From Segetibacter koreensis DSM 18137 (lineage in GTDB: Bacteria; Bacteroidota; Bacteroidia; Chitinophagales; Chitinophagaceae): DNA of 64,000 bases. Position 1 is the stretch's first letter. The number at the start of each line of letters is the position of its first letter. The notes under the pieces were generated by a model. The model was given only the letters and a program-made list of their open reading frames with translations. It was not told the DNA's origin and did not search any database. A program made the translations under genes and the position numbers. This document shows, piece after piece, positions 46,171 to 54,933 of this stretch. The stretch is taken from contig NZ_KB893314.1 in the NCBI RefSeq assembly GCF_000374045.1, positions 207,257 to 271,256 on the forward strand, given 5' to 3'.

Positions 46171-47286
46171 ATGTCATTAACCCGGCATTTGGAAAATGTA
46201 CGTAAGATTGGTGTGCTTAGAGCAAATGCCCTCGGTGATTTTATAGTTACTCTTCCGGCACTAAAAGCTATCCGGTCAGCGTATCCCGATGCTGAAATTG
46301 TTCTTTTGGGAAAACCTTGGCATAAACAGTTTTTAGTTCCTGGCCGCACTCCTGTTGATCGTGTTATTATTGTACCCATAAAAAAAGGCATCAGAACCGA
46401 GTCACATAAAGGTGAAGATGAAAATGAGGTAAATGATTTTCTGATACAAATGCAGAAGGAGCAATTTGATATCGTTATCAATTTGCAGGGAAATGGCATT
46501 TCGGCAAATCCTTTTATTAAAAAATTTAAAGCAAAAACAACTGTAGGTCTTACTTGTGAAAAATCAGAAAAACTGGATTTTTCTTTAGATTATTATTATT
46601 CTCAGAGTGAAGTTATCCGGTTTCTTGAAGTTGCAAAACTTATTGGCGCCAAGACAATTGATTTGGAACCGGAGATAAAAGTGTTTAGAGAGGATAAAGA
46701 AGAAATCGAAGAATTTGTGCTTGCATTAAATAAACCTTTTATCGTATTACACCCGGTAGCGGTTGATGTAAGGCGAATGTGGCCAATAGAAAATTATGCA
46801 GAGCTGGCAGATGAATTAAAGAAAAGAAACTTTGAAATTGTTTTTACAGGGGCTGTAGAAGACCGGGATGCAGTTGAACGAGTTATAAATAACATGAACT
46901 TCTCAGCAATTAACGCTTGTGGAAATTTTAGCTTAGGTGGGCTTGCAGCTTTGCTTTCAAAAGCGTCTGTGATGATTTCTGCAGACACAGGTCCTTTACA
47001 CCTTGGCCGCGCAGTTAATGTTCCTACAATTGGCTTTTACTGGGCTCCTAATCTTATAAACTGGGGACCGTTAACACGAGCTATTCATCGTCCGCTAATT
47101 TCATGGAATATGGCTTGCCCTCTTTGTGGCATTGTTCCAAATGATCCTTATCCATTTGAACCTCATAGCGAGACTTGTGATCACAAAATTTCTTTTGTTC
47201 GTGATATTACCGTAGAGCAGGTGCTAGAGGCATTAGACAGCTTAACAATTAATGAGTATCATAAGAGCACTAACAAGGTGGAATGA
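46171..47286 (+). CDS. Glycosyltransferase family 9 (heptosyltransferase-like)
   Basis: A 371-residue paralog of the GT9 protein at 43388-44479. It shares VLRANALGDFI, EIVLLGKPWH, PVDRVIIVP and the donor-binding loop SADTGPLHLGRAVNVPTIGF. The C-terminal part has C316-P-L-C319 and C336-D-H338, again a possible zinc site. It probably adds ADP-heptose or a similar sugar to the core of a surface glycan. It opens the plus-strand glycan gene cluster (GT9, GT4, SDR, hldE, GT2, GT2-GT4). The ATG at 46171 begins the conserved N-terminal region. Confidence 0.88.
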   Translation: MSLTRHLENVRKIGVLRANALGDFIVTLPALKAIRSAYPDAEIVLLGKPWHKQFLVPGRTPVDRVIIVPIKKGIRTESHKGEDENEVNDFLIQMQKEQFDIVINLQGNGISANPFIKKFKAKTTVGLTCEKSEKLDFSLDYYYSQSEVIRFLEVAKLIGAKTIDLEPEIKVFREDKEEIEEFVLALNKPFIVLHPVAVDVRRMWPIENYAELADELKKRNFEIVFTGAVEDRDAVERVINNMNFSAINACGNFSLGGLAALLSKASVMISADTGPLHLGRAVNVPTIGFYWAPNLINWGPLTRAIHRPLISWNMACPLCGIVPNDPYPFEPHSETCDHKISFVRDITVEQVLEALDSLTINEYHKSTNKVE

Positions 47287-47473
47287 AAAATATATTCACA
47301 ATAAAAGGATAAATATTATTTGCAGATAGATAGCTTAATAGTAGCATTGCCTAGTATCAGAATTGGTACGACCGACGCAACTGATAGGCCATTCTGGTTT
47401 CTGAGTAGCATCTAAAAATTGCTTTTGAACTTATTTTAAAAACTTAATTAAGGCATTAAATAAACAGGAAGGA

Positions 47474-48463
47474 ATGAAAATAAATAAACCATTACGAATA
47501 TTAACCTGGCACATTCACGGCAGTTACCTCTATTATCTTACACAAACGCCCTGTATATTTTATTTGCCAAAGAAGAACAGCACTGAAGAAGGGTATGGTG
47601 GCAGGACACCCAGCTTTCCTTGGGGAGATAATGTAGTAGATGTACCCGCAGAAGATGTAAAAAACATAGAGTTTGATTGTATACTTTTTCAATCGAAAAA
47701 GAACTATCTTGAAGACCAGTATGCAATTTTGTCTGAAGAACAAAGAGCATTGCCTAAGATATACCTTGAGCATGACCCACCAAGAGAGGTGCCCACAGAT
47801 ACAAAGCATGTGGTAGACGACGCCGATATGTTGCTTGTGCATGTAACACATTTCAATAACCTGATGTGGAACAATAATAGTACGCCTTCTAAAGTGATTG
47901 ATCATGGTGTGATGGTTGATAAGAATGTACAGTATACCGGGGAACTGAATAAGGGAATTGTAGTGATTAACGGCATTGTAAAAAGAGGCAGAAGATTGGG
48001 ATATGACGTATTTGAAAAAGTACGAAAGCACATTCCGTTAGATATTGTTGGAATGTTTTCTGAAGATGCCGGAGGACTTGGAGAGATTAATAACAGGCAA
48101 CTTTCTTCTTTTATTGCTAAATACCGTTTCTTCTTCAATTCCATAAGGTACACAAGTCTTGGACTTTCTGTATGTGAAGCGATGATGACAGGAGTGCCTA
48201 TTGTAGGTCTTGCAACCACAGAAATGGCAGTGACAATTAAAAATGGTTATTCAGGATACGTACATACTGATGTAGATTTTTTGATAGAAAAAATGCAAAT
48301 GCTTTTAGACGACAAAGACAAAGCTTTTGAGTTAGGAAAAGGTGCACAGGAAACTGCAAATGAAAGATTTAATATAGAAAGGTTTAAAACTGATTGGTTG
48401 AATACTTTTGAAGCAATGATTGAGGGTTCTGCAATGAAAAGTAAAATGTCAGTAACTATATAA
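47474..48463 (+). CDS. Glycosyltransferase, GT4-like
   Basis: A 329-residue protein with the C-terminal half of GT-B transferases: KGIVVINGIVKRGRRLGYDV, then the donor-site motif SLGLSVCEAMMTGVPIVGLA (E of the E-x7-E type region) and an ending helix with KGAQETANERFN. The N-terminal domain is short and starts LRILTWHIHGSYLYYLTQ. Relatives sit in LPS core loci. GGAAGG lies two bases before the ATG at 47474, a Shine-Dalgarno-like site that is slightly too close to be ideal. The 187-base gap from the GT9 gene includes a weak candidate copy of the dispersed repeat at 47370-47395. Confidence 0.83.
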   Translation: MKINKPLRILTWHIHGSYLYYLTQTPCIFYLPKKNSTEEGYGGRTPSFPWGDNVVDVPAEDVKNIEFDCILFQSKKNYLEDQYAILSEEQRALPKIYLEHDPPREVPTDTKHVVDDADMLLVHVTHFNNLMWNNNSTPSKVIDHGVMVDKNVQYTGELNKGIVVINGIVKRGRRLGYDVFEKVRKHIPLDIVGMFSEDAGGLGEINNRQLSSFIAKYRFFFNSIRYTSLGLSVCEAMMTGVPIVGLATTEMAVTIKNGYSGYVHTDVDFLIEKMQMLLDDKDKAFELGKGAQETANERFNIERFKTDWLNTFEAMIEGSAMKSKMSVTI

Positions 48464-48520
48464 AACATCATTTTTTGAAACAATAAATTTTAATAAACAA
48501 ACCAAACACTTTTGAGCATT

Positions 48521-49246
48521 ATGAACACGGTAAACGGAAAAGTAATAGTAGTAACAGGTGGCGGACAAGGATTGGGAGCAGCTATATGTCGCTCTTTGGC
48601 AGCAGATGGTGCAACGGTAATTGCAACAGATATAAAACCAGAAAATCTCACAAAAATAGAAGAAGAAATTAAGGGTACTGGTGGACATATTGAGAGCTAC
48701 CAGATGAACGTCGCAGATGTAGATAATGTAACAGAAGTAATAGACAAGATAATAGATACATTTGGAAGAATAGATGCAGTAATAAACAATGCAGGAATTG
48801 ATTATACGCTGGCAATTGATGAAATAAGCAATGACCAATTTAAACAGGTGATAGATGTAAATCTTGTTGGACCATTTAATGTATCTAAAGCTGTTTTTTC
48901 ACATTTTAAAGCCAATGGCAGCGGACATATTGTAAACATTGCATCAACTGCTTCTAAAAGAACATGGCCAAATGCCTCAGCTTATCACGCCAGCAAATGG
49001 GGTCTTTTAGGCTTGAGCCATGCCTTACATTCAGAACTAAGAAAAGACAAAATAAAAGTAACAGCTGTTGTTGCCGGAGGTATGCAAACACCTTTTATAC
49101 TTGAGCGTTTTCCTGACACCCCTTTAAATGTACTGCAGGATCCAAAAAATGTAGCAGACACAGTAAAGTTTGTTTTATGCATGCCTGAATCTTCTGTTAT
49201 TCCTGAGGTGATGGTGGTGCCAATGACAGAAACTTCATGGCCTTAA
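48521..49246 (+). CDS. SDR-family NAD(P)-dependent oxidoreductase
   Basis: A 241-residue classical short-chain dehydrogenase/reductase. The cofactor motif is TGGGQGLG near residues 10-17, followed by ATDIKPEN (Asp suggests NAD), the NNAG motif, and the catalytic set Ser in VNIASTASKR, Tyr and Lys in AYHASKWG. I choose ATG at 48521 over the TTG three codons earlier. No substrate can be named. In the cluster it may oxidise or reduce a sugar or a lipid linker, but SDR position alone is weak evidence. It is followed by an inverted repeat before hldE. Confidence 0.9.
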   Translation: MNTVNGKVIVVTGGGQGLGAAICRSLAADGATVIATDIKPENLTKIEEEIKGTGGHIESYQMNVADVDNVTEVIDKIIDTFGRIDAVINNAGIDYTLAIDEISNDQFKQVIDVNLVGPFNVSKAVFSHFKANGSGHIVNIASTASKRTWPNASAYHASKWGLLGLSHALHSELRKDKIKVTAVVAGGMQTPFILERFPDTPLNVLQDPKNVADTVKFVLCMPESSVIPEVMVVPMTETSWP

Positions 49247-49254
49247 TTTAGACA

Positions 49255-49363
49255 TAGGGTGTAAGGTTTAGGGCTAAGGTTTATTCAGGTTTCAATTAAA
49301 TTGAATAAATCATATTAAATTTAATATTTATTTTTATGTCGTGGCCTTAAACCTTCTACCCTA
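49255..49363. repeat. Imperfect inverted repeat between the SDR gene and hldE
   Basis: The left arm (49255-49274, TAGGGTGTAAGGTTTAGGGC) matches the reverse complement of the right arm (49344-49363) in most positions, with an AT-rich loop of about 70 bases. The arms are built from short TAAGGTTTAGGG-like units. It lies directly before hldE and could fold in RNA or serve as a terminator or recombination hot-spot. Confidence 0.5.
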
Positions 49364-49384
49364 TACCTTAAACCTTCAACTTGT

Positions 49385-50896
49385 ATGAAAGAAACGCTAA
49401 GTGATGTTATTGATAATTTCAAGAATCTAAAGGTTCTCGTTGTTGGCGATGCTATTCTTGATACTTATGTAAACGGTTCACCTGACAGGGTTAGCAGGGA
49501 GGCGCCGGTAATGGTGTTTAATGTACATGAACAGGAACATTACTGTGGTGGTGCTGCAAATACAGCAATCAACGTTGCTGCACTTGGTGCTGAAACTTAC
49601 TTTCTTACTGTACTGGGAAAAGACTCAAGTTCACGAGAATTAATCGACGTTCTCAAAAAAAACAAAGTCAATACAGATTTTATAATCAGGGATAAAGGAA
49701 GGACTACCATCGCCAAAAAGAGAATTATGGCTTCTTCCCATATGTTGATGAGAATAGATGAGGGAACTACCACTGCCATCACCGACTCGTGTGAGAAAGA
49801 ATTGCTGCAAAAAATTGGCGAAGTATATGAAAAAGTGGATGCGATAATTTTATCAGATTATGGTTTTGGCGTTATTACAAATCAACTTATAGAGGGAATA
49901 AAAGAAATTACTTGCCGTGAACGTAAAGCATTGGTAGCAGATGGAAGAGATGTAAGCAGGTTTAAAATTTTACACCCGGATGCAGTAAAACCTAATTACG
50001 AAGAAACCATTAAACTTTTGCATATAGATAAAGCGCATCAAAAGCGTGATGAACAAATAGCTGGATATGCAAAAAAACTACATGAAATAACAGGAGCAAA
50101 TAAAGTAGCGGTAACACTTGATGCAGATGGGGTTTTGTTTTTGGAAAAAGGTAAAGAACCATATAAAATAATAGCAGTACCACAGGATAACAAAAAAGCG
50201 ATAGGTGCGGGCGATACATTTACAAGTGCACTTGCTTTGTCTCTCGCGTCTAAAGTTAAGGGGGAAGTAGCTGCAGAAATTGCTGCTGCTGCTGCTGCGG
50301 TTGTGGTGCAAAAAGATGGGACTATTTGTTGTACAAACAGCGAATTAAAAGCTTATTTTACGGCTGTTCCAAAATACATTTCACAAGTTGACAGATTAAG
50401 TGAAATAGTAAATGATTTGAAAAAACAGGGTAAAAAAATTGTATTTACTAATGGGTGCTTTGACATCATTCATAAAGGCCACATTACTTTACTTAATAAA
50501 GCACGCGAAGCGGGAGATGTTTTAATTGTGGGAATAAATAATGATAACAGCATAAGAAAACTAAAAGGACCCGAAAGGCCGATAAATAACTTAGATGACC
50601 GGTTAACTGTTTTAGCTGGTTTGCAAAGTGTAGATTACCTGATAGCTTTTGAAGAAGAAAGCCCTGTTCATCTCATTAAGCAAGTTCATCCCCATGTATT
50701 TGTAAAAGGAGGAAATTATACAGAAACAACCATACCGGAAGCTGCGTTATTGAAAAAACTGGGGTGTGAGGTAAAAATAGTTCCATACTTAGAAGAACAT
50801 TCTACCACCCACATTATTAATAAAATCCGTGACATTAATCACGAAGTAGAGATTGAAGTATCAGCAAACGAATTTTCAAAAGCAGGGTTGAATTAG
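49385..50896 (+). CDS. hldE: Bifunctional D-glycero-beta-D-manno-heptose-7-phosphate kinase/1-phosphate adenylyltransferase
   Basis: A 503-residue fusion that phosphorylates heptose-7-phosphate at C1 and, after dephosphorylation by a separate phosphatase, transfers AMP to give ADP-heptose. The kinase half (about 1-330) is PfkB/ribokinase-like: YCGGAANTAINVAALG and the catalytic GAGDTFTSALALSLAS. The adenylyltransferase half (about 345-490) has VFTNGCFDIIHKGHITLL (HxGH-type HKGH) and PERPINNLDDRLTVLAGLQS. Both active sites look complete. GT9 proteins in the same region supply the acceptor step. The gene is flanked by an inverted repeat upstream and a repeat copy downstream. Confidence 0.93.
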   Translation: MKETLSDVIDNFKNLKVLVVGDAILDTYVNGSPDRVSREAPVMVFNVHEQEHYCGGAANTAINVAALGAETYFLTVLGKDSSSRELIDVLKKNKVNTDFIIRDKGRTTIAKKRIMASSHMLMRIDEGTTTAITDSCEKELLQKIGEVYEKVDAIILSDYGFGVITNQLIEGIKEITCRERKALVADGRDVSRFKILHPDAVKPNYEETIKLLHIDKAHQKRDEQIAGYAKKLHEITGANKVAVTLDADGVLFLEKGKEPYKIIAVPQDNKKAIGAGDTFTSALALSLASKVKGEVAAEIAAAAAAVVVQKDGTICCTNSELKAYFTAVPKYISQVDRLSEIVNDLKKQGKKIVFTNGCFDIIHKGHITLLNKAREAGDVLIVGINNDNSIRKLKGPERPINNLDDRLTVLAGLQSVDYLIAFEEESPVHLIKQVHPHVFVKGGNYTETTIPEAALLKKLGCEVKIVPYLEEHSTTHIINKIRDINHEVEIEVSANEFSKAGLN

Positions 50897-50930
50897 TTTT
50901 TTTGTACCAGGCCTATAATCTTTAATAGGG

Positions 50931-50957
50931 CTTTCGTTGCGTCGCACTCTTGTACTT
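50931..50957 (-). repeat. Dispersed repeat copy, GTGCGACGCAACG variant
   Basis: On the minus strand AAGTACAAGAGTGCGACGCA then ACGAAAG. It matches the copy at 51917 in AAGTACAAG and the copy at 11196 in GCGACGCAACG. It lies between hldE and the GT2 gene, next to a small hairpin (50909-50932). Confidence 0.6.
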
Positions 50958-51000
50958 AAACAGCTTCTGTCATCAACTAAATCTTCATTTAAAAGAAGAA

Positions 51001-51810
51001 ATGAAATCAAAAGATATACATATTCTCATACCAACCTATAAAAGAGTAAAGGCTTTAGCAGTTACTTTGACAAGCCTTTATTACCAGGCAGAAAAAAGTT
51101 TCGATATAGTTATTTCAGACCAGTCAGATGATAACATACTTGAAGAAGACCAAACCATACAAACCATAAAAAGGCTGCTGGAAATAAAAGGTCATCAAGT
51201 CTCGATTCTTAAAAATCTTCCTGCAAAAGGAATGGCACAACAACGCCAGTTTTTGCTGGAGCAATCTACTTCTAAATACAGCCTTTTTATCGATGATGAT
51301 TTGATACTGGATGATTATGTGGTTCAGAATATGAAGCAGACACTTGAGAAGGAAAAAATTGGTTTTGTGGGATGTGCAGTTATCGGGCTAAGTTATAAAA
51401 ATGATGTTCGTCCACACCAGCAAAATATAGAATTCTGGAAAGGAGAAATTACACCAGAAACAATTGTACCCAATAGCAATGAATGGGAAAGATACCGGGT
51501 GCATAATGCTGCTAACATTTATCACGTCAGTGAAAATTCAAAAGCCACACCTGATAAGCCTATCCCTTATAAAGTCGCGTGGGTGGGAGGTTGTGTTATG
51601 TACGATACAGAAAAGCTGAGAGAAATTGGCGGATTTTCGTTCTGGAGAGATTTGCCTGAAAAACATTGCGGAGAAGACGTGCTGGCACAGTTAAGGGTCA
51701 TGAAAAAATATGGCGGCTGCGGAATTATTCCAAGTGGCGTTTACCACCAGGAATTAGAAACGACCGTACCTGACAGAAAAGTAAATGCACCTGAGTTCTT
51801 AGAAATTTAA
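51001..51810 (+). CDS. Glycosyltransferase family 2
   Basis: A 269-residue GT-A type transferase. KDIHILIPTYKRVKALAVTL is the first strand, followed by VISDQSDDN and the metal-binding DxD-type motif LFIDDDLILDD at about 96-106. The acceptor side shows GGFSFWRDLPEKHCGEDVLA, with the conserved ED. I place the start at ATG 51001; the earlier ATG at 50950 would add a non-conserved leader that crosses the repeat. It is next after hldE in the plus-strand cluster. The sugar is unknown. Confidence 0.88.
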   Translation: MKSKDIHILIPTYKRVKALAVTLTSLYYQAEKSFDIVISDQSDDNILEEDQTIQTIKRLLEIKGHQVSILKNLPAKGMAQQRQFLLEQSTSKYSLFIDDDLILDDYVVQNMKQTLEKEKIGFVGCAVIGLSYKNDVRPHQQNIEFWKGEITPETIVPNSNEWERYRVHNAANIYHVSENSKATPDKPIPYKVAWVGGCVMYDTEKLREIGGFSFWRDLPEKHCGEDVLAQLRVMKKYGGCGIIPSGVYHQELETTVPDRKVNAPEFLEI

Positions 51811-51916
51811 AGTGCAGGTTTTGTGTTAAACGGCAATAGAAAGTTAGCGCAAAGAAGATTTTCAATTTAATTTAAATGAAAATAAAACTCTTTTTGCTGA
51901 TGCATTGAAATCGATA

Positions 51917-51950
51917 AGTACAAGTGAGTGACACAACAGAAGCTCAATTG
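51917..51950 (+). repeat. Dispersed repeat copy, AAGTACAAGTGAGTGACACA type
   Basis: Reads AAGTACAAGTGAGTGACACA then ACAGAAGCTCAATTG. This is the clearest full copy. It lies in the 200-base gap before the large two-domain transferase gene, which has no other feature. Confidence 0.68.
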
Positions 51951-52011
51951 AAAGACGAAGTTGGTTACCAGAAAAATACAAAAATTAAGCTGAATCAGAA
52001 TTAAAGAAGTT

Positions 52012-53949
52012 ATGAATAACTATTCGAATCCTGTTGTTTCTGTAATTATGCCTACTTACAAGCATGAGCATTTTATACGCAGAGCAATTGCATCTTTACT
52101 TGCACAATCTTTCAGCAGTTGGGAATTAATCATCATTAACGATGGCTCTCCCGATGCCACTGAAGAAAAAATTCAGGATTACTTTGACGATGAAAGAGTA
52201 CAGTATTATGTAAACGATGAAAATAAAGGTTTAGGTGCATGCATCAATTTTGGAATTGAAAAAGCGAAAGGTTCATTGATAACATATCTCCCTTCTGACG
52301 ACGTAATTTATAAAGACCATTTACAATCTCTATACAATGCTTTTCAGCAAAATGAAAATGCTGTTTTGGCGTATTCCTCTATTCGACATTTTTATAATAG
52401 AAAATCTGAAGGCATTATAAACACTACATGGCTGCAACTGGTGCAGGTAATGCACAAAAAAACTTCAGACCGCTGGACAGAAAGAAATGAACTTGAAAGT
52501 GATGATTTAAACAGGTTATTCTGGAATAAACTAAAAGGTGAGCAAATCTGTACAGCACAACTGACTTGTGAGTGGGTCGACCATCCAAATCAGCGATATA
52601 AGATAATGCAGGAGCCAGTTGGCGGTATAAACACTTTCAGGTCGTATTACAATATTTCGCAGCCTTTAATTTATCATACTACAAAAGGCAATTTCATGAA
52701 CGAGGTAAAGAGATATGCCTCCTATCGTGAAAGACCTTCTACGCCTCTTAAAAAAGACGGCTTAAAAATTCTTCTTGTCGGTGAGCTTGCATACAATGCT
52801 GAAAGGGTACTTGCTTTTGAAGAACAGGGGCACAAGTTATACGGATTGTGGATGGAACAGCCTTATTGGTATAACTATGTGGGCCCTCTCCCTTTTGGAC
52901 ATGTTGAAGACCTATCCGGAGAAAACTGGCAGGAAGAAATAAAAAGAATACAACCCGATGTAATCTATGCCTTGCTAAACTGGCAAGCCGTTCCTTTAGC
53001 GCACAAAGTTCTGAAAGCAAATACCGGAATTCCTTTCGTATGGCATTTTAAGGAAGGCCCATTTATATGCATGGAAAAAGGCACCTGGAATGAAATGATT
53101 GACTTGTATAACGAAGCTGATGGCCGAATATATACAAGCGATGAAATGCAATGGTGGCTCGAAGAATTTATCAGCAAACAAAAGCACTCGCTTGACCTCG
53201 TGCTGGATGGCGACCTGCCGAAAAAAGATTGGTTCAATCAGCATCAATCAAAGTTATTATCTGACAATACTCCGGGTGAATTTCATACGGTTGTTCCCGG
53301 CCGTCCTATAGGGTTGCATCCTCACAACGTAGTGGAACTGGCGGAGCAGAAAATCCATCTTCATTTTTATGGAGATTTTACCCATGGCCAATGGAAGCAA
53401 TGGATAGAAAAAACGCACTTGATGGCTCCTGGTTTTTTGCATATTCATCCTAATGTAGACCAGGAAAACTGGGTAAAAGAATTTTCACAATATGACGCGG
53501 GGTGGCTGCATTTTTTCAAAAGTGAAAATAATGGTGAAATAAGAAGGTCAAACTGGGATGACCTGAATATTCCTGCCCGCATGGCAACACTTGCTTTAGC
53601 CGGCATTCCAATGCTGCAGGCAGATAATGAAGGACATATTGTTGCCACGCAGTCATTTGTAAAAAAACACAGGTTAGGCCTTTTGTTTGAAGATATGAAA
53701 GAGCTGGGGCAATTAATGCGTAACAGGGAATTAATGCTTACACTACGCGAAAATGTCTGGAGCCAAAGAGGATTATTTATGTTTGACAACCATGTACATA
53801 CTTTGGTAGAATTTTTCGGGGAAGTAATTCAAAAACACCGCGACAAAGCAACAGAAATAACAGACAATTCAAAACCCCTATTTCCTCCAATTTCACAAAG
53901 AGCAGTGGCAGATAAAACCTATTATTCTCATCCTAAACCCTTACAATAA
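52012..53949 (+). CDS. Two-domain glycosyltransferase (GT2 plus GT4-like)
   Basis: A 645-residue protein with an N-terminal GT2 domain (about 7-120: VSVIMPTYKHEHFIRRAIAS, SWELIIINDGSPDATEEKI and YLPSDDV, the DxD-like site) and a separate C-terminal GT-B-like region (about 250-600: KILLVGELAYNAERVLAFEE, PFVWHFKEGPFICMEKGTWN, HFYGDFTHGQWKQWIEKTHL, LALAGIPMLQADNEGH). The domains use different folds, so one protein may carry out two transfer steps. The central region (about 130-250) has no obvious domain. It is the last gene of the sugar cluster before a convergent HNH gene. Confidence 0.83.
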   Translation: MNNYSNPVVSVIMPTYKHEHFIRRAIASLLAQSFSSWELIIINDGSPDATEEKIQDYFDDERVQYYVNDENKGLGACINFGIEKAKGSLITYLPSDDVIYKDHLQSLYNAFQQNENAVLAYSSIRHFYNRKSEGIINTTWLQLVQVMHKKTSDRWTERNELESDDLNRLFWNKLKGEQICTAQLTCEWVDHPNQRYKIMQEPVGGINTFRSYYNISQPLIYHTTKGNFMNEVKRYASYRERPSTPLKKDGLKILLVGELAYNAERVLAFEEQGHKLYGLWMEQPYWYNYVGPLPFGHVEDLSGENWQEEIKRIQPDVIYALLNWQAVPLAHKVLKANTGIPFVWHFKEGPFICMEKGTWNEMIDLYNEADGRIYTSDEMQWWLEEFISKQKHSLDLVLDGDLPKKDWFNQHQSKLLSDNTPGEFHTVVPGRPIGLHPHNVVELAEQKIHLHFYGDFTHGQWKQWIEKTHLMAPGFLHIHPNVDQENWVKEFSQYDAGWLHFFKSENNGEIRRSNWDDLNIPARMATLALAGIPMLQADNEGHIVATQSFVKKHRLGLLFEDMKELGQLMRNRELMLTLRENVWSQRGLFMFDNHVHTLVEFFGEVIQKHRDKATEITDNSKPLFPPISQRAVADKTYYSHPKPLQ

Positions 53950-53968
53950 TTAATAGATATCATTATTA

Positions 53969-54268
53969 TTAAACTTTCCTGCTTTTTAATTTTACGGACT
54001 TGTCATAAAACTGCGGCTCTTTATTGCGTACCCATTTTATAAATTTTGCAATCTCTTCGTGTTGTTGCAATTTCTTGATAGTATTATAATGCCTTTTTAA
54101 ATCCATCTCTGTAAATACAGCATGAATTTTATCATGACAGATTTTATGCATCAGAATAACGGGAGTATTTTTTCCACCTTTGCTTAAAGGAAGTAGATGG
54201 TGCCGGTTGCAAGGCTGGGCTATTTCGCGGCCGCATAAGGGACAAGTATTCTCAGGAACAGACACCAT
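53969..54268 (-). CDS. HNH-type endonuclease-like protein
   Basis: A 99-residue protein with a CxxC (NTCPLCGREIAQP) and the HNH fold core NRHHLLPLSKGGKN...HKICHDKIHAVF, where His pairs at the start and the CHDKIH at the end fit the metal-binding beta-beta-alpha fold. Such small proteins may nick DNA or act as restriction-like or group II-intron-like nucleases; no partner gene is present. It is convergent with the large transferase gene (19-base gap). The call as a nuclease is by fold only. Confidence 0.8.
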   Translation of the reverse strand: MVSVPENTCPLCGREIAQPCNRHHLLPLSKGGKNTPVILMHKICHDKIHAVFTEMDLKRHYNTIKKLQQHEEIAKFIKWVRNKEPQFYDKSVKLKSRKV

Positions 54269-54314
54269 GCAATTTTATTGAGGAACAGCAGAATTGTATA
54301 GGTTGAAATCTCAA

Positions 54315-54737
54315 TCAAAATACATTGGGATGTTTACATTTAAACCAATAATCAATAATCCCTCTAAAAGTAGACTTAATTTCTTCGAAACTTTTAGGCT
54401 TTTCAAAGAAGCCCTGCACGCTCATAAAGTATGCTTGTTTAACTACTTCTTTAGTCGCTGTAGTAGTCAAAAAAATAAAAGGAATACTCTTACGCTTTAA
54501 ATTTTCATCATTATTTATCTTATCCCTCAACTCAATTCCGTTTAGTACGGGCATGTTTATATCACAAAATATAATAAATGGCTTATCAGAAGTTGTTCTC
54601 AAATAAGATAAAGCCTCGTTTCCGTCAGAAAGAAATTTTACCTGGTTCGTCAATTGTAATTGCTCAATCGCTTCAGAATATAATTCCTGGTCATCTAAAT
54701 CATCATCAATAAAAACAATAGGACCAGATGTGGGCAT
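54315..54737 (-). CDS. Single-domain response regulator (receiver only)
   Basis: A 140-residue CheY-like receiver with no output domain. The acidic pair is D11-D12 (FIDDD), the phospho-acceptor is D59 (FCDINMP), the Thr switch is in FLTTTATKE and the Lys in GFFEKPKS. VKQAYFMSVQGFFEKP is typical of the Rcp1-like group. It lies beside, but divergent from, the AhpD-DHp-receiver genes. A partner kinase is not adjacent. Confidence 0.9.
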   Translation of the reverse strand: MPTSGPIVFIDDDLDDQELYSEAIEQLQLTNQVKFLSDGNEALSYLRTTSDKPFIIFCDINMPVLNGIELRDKINNDENLKRKSIPFIFLTTTATKEVVKQAYFMSVQGFFEKPKSFEEIKSTFRGIIDYWFKCKHPNVF

Positions 54738-54933
54738 CTAATATAATTTAATTCAAAAGTAATGTGCTGTTAGTTGAACAATTATAACCGGTAATAGTTT
54801 TAACATTAAAATTCGATTAAAATACTAAATGAATTAGTCATAGACCTTTTTTTATAAAAATTATTTATTTATTAAAATAACAGAAGAAGAAATACGTTTA
54901 AATGTGTAATTTTTTATCAACTAAACTTCAACG

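Noticed and set aside
47370..47395. Seventh copy of the dispersed repeat (CGACGCAAC)
   Set aside because: Only about ten bases agree and the flanks do not align, so it is not counted as a copy.
49255..49380. Telomere- or CRISPR-like direct repeats near hldE
   Set aside because: The TAAGGTTTAGGG-like units are few and irregular, with no spacers or cas genes; an imperfect inverted repeat is the better description.
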